The translations under genes were made by a program, and so were the position numbers. From Magnetospirillum sp. (GTDB lineage Bacteria; Pseudomonadota; Alphaproteobacteria; Rhodospirillales; Magnetospirillaceae): 10,000 nt of DNA. This document shows, piece after piece, positions 7,628 to 10,000 of the stretch. Where the stretch lies: NCBI GenBank assembly GCA_020217035.1, contig JAIWOG010000085.1, forward strand, positions 1 through 10,000, given 5' to 3'. Within the stretch, counting starts at the first letter, position 1. Every line of letters starts with the position of its first letter. The notes under the pieces were generated by a model that ran no database searches, was not told the origin of the DNA, and saw only the letters and a list, made by a program, of their open reading frames with translations.

Positions 7628-7656
7628 CTTATACCTCTGGAATCAAGGAAACTCAA
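7628..7656 (-). promoter_or_regulatory. Promoter of the pcm-like gene
   Basis: On the minus strand, TTGAGT (7651-7656), a 17-base spacer and TATAAG (7628-7633). The -10 box matches 5 of 6 and the -35 box 4 of 6 consensus positions, with ideal spacing. Predicted start near 7621 leaves a leader of about 60 bases. Confidence 0.62.
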
Positions 7657-7673
7657 TGGCTCGGGACGCCCAC

Positions 7674-7690
7674 AAAAAAACTGACAAAAA
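7674..7690 (+). promoter_or_regulatory. A-tracts upstream of the tRNA promoter, possible UP element
   Basis: An A7 run (7674-7680) and an A5 run (7686-7690) lie upstream of the tRNA -35 box, at about -51 to -67 from the predicted start. A-tracts in this location can bind the RNA polymerase alpha C-terminal domain at stable-RNA promoters. They also lie close to the divergent pcm -35 box. Confidence 0.35.
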
Positions 7691-7705
7691 GTCGGAAACA
7701 GGCGC

Positions 7706-7734
7706 TTGACCACCACCGCCAAGGCGCGTATAAG
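7706..7734 (+). promoter_or_regulatory. Promoter of the tRNA-Cys/tRNA-Asn transcript
   Basis: TTGACC (7706-7711), a 17-base spacer and TATAAG (7729-7734), each matching 5 of 6 consensus positions. The next bases, CACGGTCC, form a GC-rich discriminator of the sort linked to stringent control of stable RNA genes. Transcription would begin near 7741, about 33 bases before tRNA-Cys. Confidence 0.78.
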
Positions 7735-7773
7735 CACGGTCCTCACGCCGGGCACGACTGGTGACGGCAAGTG

Positions 7774-7847
7774 GGCCGGATGGCAGAGTGGTGATGCAGC
7801 GGACTGCAAATCCGCGAACGTCGGTTCAATTCCGGCTCCGGCCTCCA
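7774..7847 (+). tRNA. tRNA-Cys (anticodon GCA)
   Basis: Full cloverleaf: acceptor arms GGCCGGA (7774-7780) and TCCGGCC (7837-7843); anticodon stem GCGGA/TCCGC with loop CTGCAAA giving anticodon GCA; T stem GTCGG/CCGGC around TTCAATT. The discriminator base is T (7844), a known cysteine identity element, and CCA (7845-7847) is encoded. First gene of a two-tRNA transcript. Confidence 0.97.
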
Positions 7848-7849
7848 CA

Positions 7850-7918
7850 GCTTCGTTACGAAGCCTGGGCGTGAGAATAGAAGTTTCCAGGTCCTCGACA
7901 CCGCTGCGGGGCACCTGA
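7850..7918 (+). other. Structured spacer between the two tRNAs
   Basis: GCTTCG (7850-7855), TTA, CGAAGC (7859-7864) is a perfect 6-bp hairpin starting 2 bases after the CCA of tRNA-Cys. A second potential stem pairs CAGGT (from 7888) with ACCTG, ending just before tRNA-Asn. Neither has a T tract, so neither looks like a terminator. They may guide tRNA processing. Confidence 0.45.
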
Positions 7919-7993
7919 TCCGGAGTAGCTCAGCGGTAGAGCAGCCGGCTGTTAACCGGCTGGTCGGGGGTTCGAATCCCTCCTCCGGAGCCA
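7919..7993 (+). tRNA. tRNA-Asn (anticodon GTT)
   Basis: Full cloverleaf: acceptor arms TCCGGAG (7919-7925) and CTCCGGA (7983-7989); D arm with AGCTCAGCGGTAGAGC; anticodon stem GCCGG/CCGGC with loop CTGTTAA giving anticodon GTT; T arm with GGTTCGAATCC. Discriminator G (7990) and an encoded CCA (7991-7993). Second gene of the two-tRNA transcript. Confidence 0.98.
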
Positions 7994-7997
7994 AATG

Positions 7998-8030
7998 AAA
8001 GGCCGGACCCTCGGGTCCGGCCTTTTCCTT
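7998..8030 (+). terminator. Rho-independent terminator of the tRNA transcript
   Basis: A perfect 12-bp stem (7998-8009 with 8014-8025; arm AAAGGCCGGACC, tetraloop CTCG) followed by TTCCTT. It begins 5 bases after the tRNA-Asn CCA end and isolates the tRNAs from the por operon. Confidence 0.9.
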
Positions 8031-8057
8031 TGTTCACTCCGGGCGTAAGCTTATTTT
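8030..8057 (+). promoter_or_regulatory. Weak candidate promoter of the por operon
   Basis: TTGTTC (8030-8035), a 16-base spacer and TATTTT (8052-8057) are the best -35/-10 pair in the short gap before the gamma-subunit gene. Each box matches 4 of 6. The operon needs a promoter here because a strong terminator lies immediately upstream, but this assignment is tentative. Confidence 0.3.
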
Positions 8058-8091
8058 CCGAGAGGGAGAAGTTTCGTCCGGAGAGCCCGCC

Positions 8092-8658
8092 ATGATCGAA
8101 GTCCGGATACACGGACGCGGCGGCCAGGGTAACGTCGTCGCCGCCTATTTGCTGGCTGCCGCGGCGTTCGAGACTGGCCGCCATTGCCAAGCCTTCCCGT
8201 CCTTCGGCGCTGAACGCCGTGGCGCCCCGGTGACCGCCTTCGTGCGCATCGCCGACCAATCCATCCGACGACGCTGTCAGGTGGCCAACCCGGCTTTTCT
8301 GATCATTCAAGACAGCGGCTTGTTGCACATCCCGGCCACTTTGGACGGCTTGCTGCCCAATGGGGCGGTCCTGGTCAACTCGCCGCGACCGTCAACCGCG
8401 TTGACGGCGGAATACGGCCGCCCGATGACCGCCCTGCCCGCCTCGGCCCTGGCCCAGGACATCCTGGGCCGCCCGCTGCCCAACGTCGCCTTGTTGGCGG
8501 CTTTCGCTGCCCTGACCGGCCTGATGCCGGCGGACGCCTTGGTCAAGGCGCTGTCCCACCGCTTCAAGGGCGACATCCTGGAACGCAACACCAAGCTGAT
8601 CGAAGCCGCCAGCCAGTTGGTCCCGGCCGGCGCCTGGAAGGAGGTGGGCCATGCTTGA
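8092..8658 (+). CDS. porG: Pyruvate (2-oxoacid):ferredoxin oxidoreductase, gamma subunit
   Basis: Gamma subunit of a multi-subunit, thiamine-diphosphate-dependent oxidoreductase that converts a 2-oxoacid plus CoA to acyl-CoA and CO2 while reducing ferredoxin. 188 residues, the normal size for a free-standing gamma chain. Seen: the family signature IHGRGGQGNVVAAYLLA at 6-22, QAFPSFGAERRGAPVTAFVRI at about 33-53, a central PNGAVLVNSPRP strand region, and C-terminal RFKGDILERNTKLIEAA. Start supported by GGAG 8 bases upstream. The gene overlaps the alpha-subunit start by 8 bases, indicating translational coupling. First gene of the operon; a gamma chain is also called PorC or KorC in some systems. 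Pyruvate as substrate is inferred mainly from the alpha and beta subunits. Confidence 0.92.
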   Translation: MIEVRIHGRGGQGNVVAAYLLAAAAFETGRHCQAFPSFGAERRGAPVTAFVRIADQSIRRRCQVANPAFLIIQDSGLLHIPATLDGLLPNGAVLVNSPRPSTALTAEYGRPMTALPASALAQDILGRPLPNVALLAAFAALTGLMPADALVKALSHRFKGDILERNTKLIEAASQLVPAGAWKEVGHA

Positions 8659-9811
8659 AGCCCTGGAAGGCTCGCAGGCCATCGCCCGCGCCGTCGCCCT
8701 GTGCCGCCCCGGCGTGGTCGCCGCCTATCCCATCACGCCGCAGACCCACATCGTCGAGAACATCTCGAAACTGGTGGCAGACGGCAAGCTGCACACCGAG
8801 TTGGTCAGCGTCGAAAGCGAGTTTTCGGCGGCGTCCGTGGTCTTGGGCGCATCGGCGGCGGGGTCGCGCTCTTACACCGCTTCGTCTTCCCAGGGCATCC
8901 TGTTGATGACCGAGGTGCTGTTCAACATCTCGGGCATGCGCCTGCCGGTGGTGCTGACCTGCGCCAACCGCGCCATCGGCGCCCCCATCAACATTTGGAA
9001 TGACCATTCCGATTCCATGGCGGTGCGCGATTGCGGCTGGATCCAGCTTCATTGCGCCGACAACCAGGAAGCAGTGGACACCTCGATCCAAGCCTTCCGC
9101 ATCGCCGAGGCCACCGAATTGCCGGTGATGGTGTGCATGGACGGTTTCGTTTTGACCCACACGCTCGAGACCCTGGAGATCCCCGACCAGGAATTGGTCG
9201 ACAAATACCTGCCGCCTTTCGTCTTCGACCGCATGCTGGACCCGCGCAACCCGCTGTCCCTGGGCACCCTTGTGGGACCGGAATATTTTTCCGAGACCCG
9301 CCACCTGGCCCATCAGGCGTTGCAAGACGCCGCGTCAACCATTATTGACGCGGACCGGGAATGGCAGACCCTGACCGGTCGTTCCGCCGGCGGCTTGCTG
9401 ACCGTCGAAGGCCCGGCCGACGCCAGGATCGGCGTGCTGGCCATGGGGTCGGTGGTGTCCACCTTCCGCGAGGCCATGGAATGTCTGGGGGCCGATCCGG
9501 CGCGGCTGATCGCGCTGCGGGCCTTCCGGCCGCTGCCAGTGGACGCCATCCGCGCCGCCTGCGCCGGCCTGTCCCATCTGGTGGTGGTGGACCGCGCCCT
9601 GTCTCCCGGTTTCGGCGGCATCGTCGGCGGTGAGATCAAGGCCGCCTTGTCCGGCCTGCCGAATGCTCCGCACATCCACAATGTCGCCATCGGCCTGGGC
9701 GGCCGCGACGTCCCCATGGAGATGTGGCCGCGCCTGCTGGAGGTGCCCCGGCAAGACGGCGGTTTCCGCATCTTGGACCTGGAACCGGCCAAGCTGGGAG
9801 AGATGTCATGA
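8651..9811 (+). CDS. porA: Pyruvate (2-oxoacid):ferredoxin oxidoreductase, alpha subunit
   Basis: Alpha subunit, carrying the pyrimidine-side thiamine-diphosphate domain and the following transketolase-C-like domain. 386 residues, normal for a free-standing PorA. Seen: LEGSQAIARAVALCRPGVVAAYPITPQTHIVE at 5-36, including the diagnostic YPITPQT; ELVSVESEFSAASVVLGASAAGSRSYTASSSQGILLMTEVLFNISG at about 50-95, where the conserved Glu of VESE is expected to activate the cofactor; and NIWNDHSDSMAVRDCGWIQL at about 114-133. A second domain begins near 257 (ARIGVLAMGSVVSTFREAME) and contains LRAFRPLP and the glycine-rich SPGFGGIVGGEI. GGAGG lies 6 bases before the ATG. It overlaps the gamma gene by 8 bases and the beta gene by 4 (ATGA). 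The sequence resembles pyruvate enzymes more than 2-oxoglutarate ones; paralogues for other oxoacids cannot be excluded. Confidence 0.94.
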   Translation: MLEALEGSQAIARAVALCRPGVVAAYPITPQTHIVENISKLVADGKLHTELVSVESEFSAASVVLGASAAGSRSYTASSSQGILLMTEVLFNISGMRLPVVLTCANRAIGAPINIWNDHSDSMAVRDCGWIQLHCADNQEAVDTSIQAFRIAEATELPVMVCMDGFVLTHTLETLEIPDQELVDKYLPPFVFDRMLDPRNPLSLGTLVGPEYFSETRHLAHQALQDAASTIIDADREWQTLTGRSAGGLLTVEGPADARIGVLAMGSVVSTFREAMECLGADPARLIALRAFRPLPVDAIRAACAGLSHLVVVDRALSPGFGGIVGGEIKAALSGLPNAPHIHNVAIGLGGRDVPMEMWPRLLEVPRQDGGFRILDLEPAKLGEMS

Positions 9812-10000
9812 CCGAAATGAACGACCCCCGCGCCCGCCAGCCGCGTTTTCGCGGCCTGGAAGCCGGCCACCGCGCCTGCCAGGGCTGCGGCGAGGCCCTG
9901 GCCGCCCGCTTGGTCACCGAATCCGCCGGCCCTGACGTCATCCTGACCAACGCCACCGGTTGCCTGGAGGTGTTCACCACGCCATGGCCGCAATCGGCCT
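9808..10000 (+). CDS. porB: Pyruvate (2-oxoacid):ferredoxin oxidoreductase, beta subunit (3' end outside window)
   Basis: Beta subunit, which in the family binds the diphosphate of thiamine-diphosphate and a [4Fe-4S] cluster. Only the first 64 codons are present. Seen: GHRACQGCGEALAARL at about 20-35 with the C24-x2-C27 pair, then ILTNATGCLEVFTTPWPQSA with C52; these are three of the cysteines expected to hold the cluster, and the fourth would lie beyond the window. The TGCLEVFTTPWPQSA stretch is characteristic of PorB rather than 2-oxoglutarate KorB. The start at 9808 overlaps the alpha stop as ATGA, so translation is probably coupled. GGGAGAG lies 4-10 bases upstream. A second in-frame ATG three codons on is a less likely start. 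Confidence 0.92.
   Translation, partial: MTEMNDPRARQPRFRGLEAGHRACQGCGEALAARLVTESAGPDVILTNATGCLEVFTTPWPQSA

Noticed and set aside
8564..9325. Minus-strand 253-codon frame opposite the por alpha gene
   Set aside because: Antisense to a clear PorA. No recognisable domain and a composition typical of an antisense shadow.

Overview
The window reads as a chromosomal segment of a GC-rich alphaproteobacterium. A Magnetospirillum/Rhodospirillaceae-like organism fits best, but this is inferred from gene content and protein style, not from a search. The strongest lineage marker is the same-strand run pcm-like methyltransferase, tolC, popZ (DUF2497 family), valS; PopZ is an alphaproteobacterial protein. 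All genes look intact except the two cut by the window edges. I see no insertion sequence, phage gene, CRISPR array or integrase.

Minus-strand block (1-7558), in the order it is read: pcm-like methyltransferase (6905-7558), tolC (5255-6631), popZ (4437-5129), valS (1667-4330), then a membrane-anchored PAS-PAS-GGDEF signalling protein (1-1547, cut at the left edge). Each of the first four genes is followed by its own hairpin-plus-T-tract terminator (around 6815-6851, 5212-5247, 4376-4414, 1630-1657). The block is therefore probably a conserved neighbourhood of separately transcribed genes rather than one operon. Candidate promoters can be read upstream of pcm (7628-7656) and, less surely, tolC (6692-6719).

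Plus-strand block (7706-8025): a well-formed promoter (TTGACC, 17 bp, TATAAG) drives tRNA-Cys(GCA) and tRNA-Asn(GTT). The tRNAs are separated by a 71-base spacer with two potential hairpins and are closed by a strong terminator. This promoter is divergent from the pcm promoter, and a short A-tract-rich stretch lies between them.

Plus-strand block (8092-10000): a tightly overlapping operon for a multi-subunit 2-oxoacid:ferredoxin oxidoreductase, most likely pyruvate:ferredoxin oxidoreductase, in the order gamma, alpha, beta (beta cut by the right edge). The enzyme would oxidatively decarboxylate pyruvate with CoA and pass electrons to ferredoxin. The small 2x[4Fe-4S] delta subunit often found between gamma and alpha is absent here.

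Most of the window is housekeeping. The points most worth a second look are the methyltransferase with altered signature motifs, the delta-less Por operon, the Pro-Glu dipeptide arrays in PopZ, the structured tRNA spacer and the paired divergent promoters.
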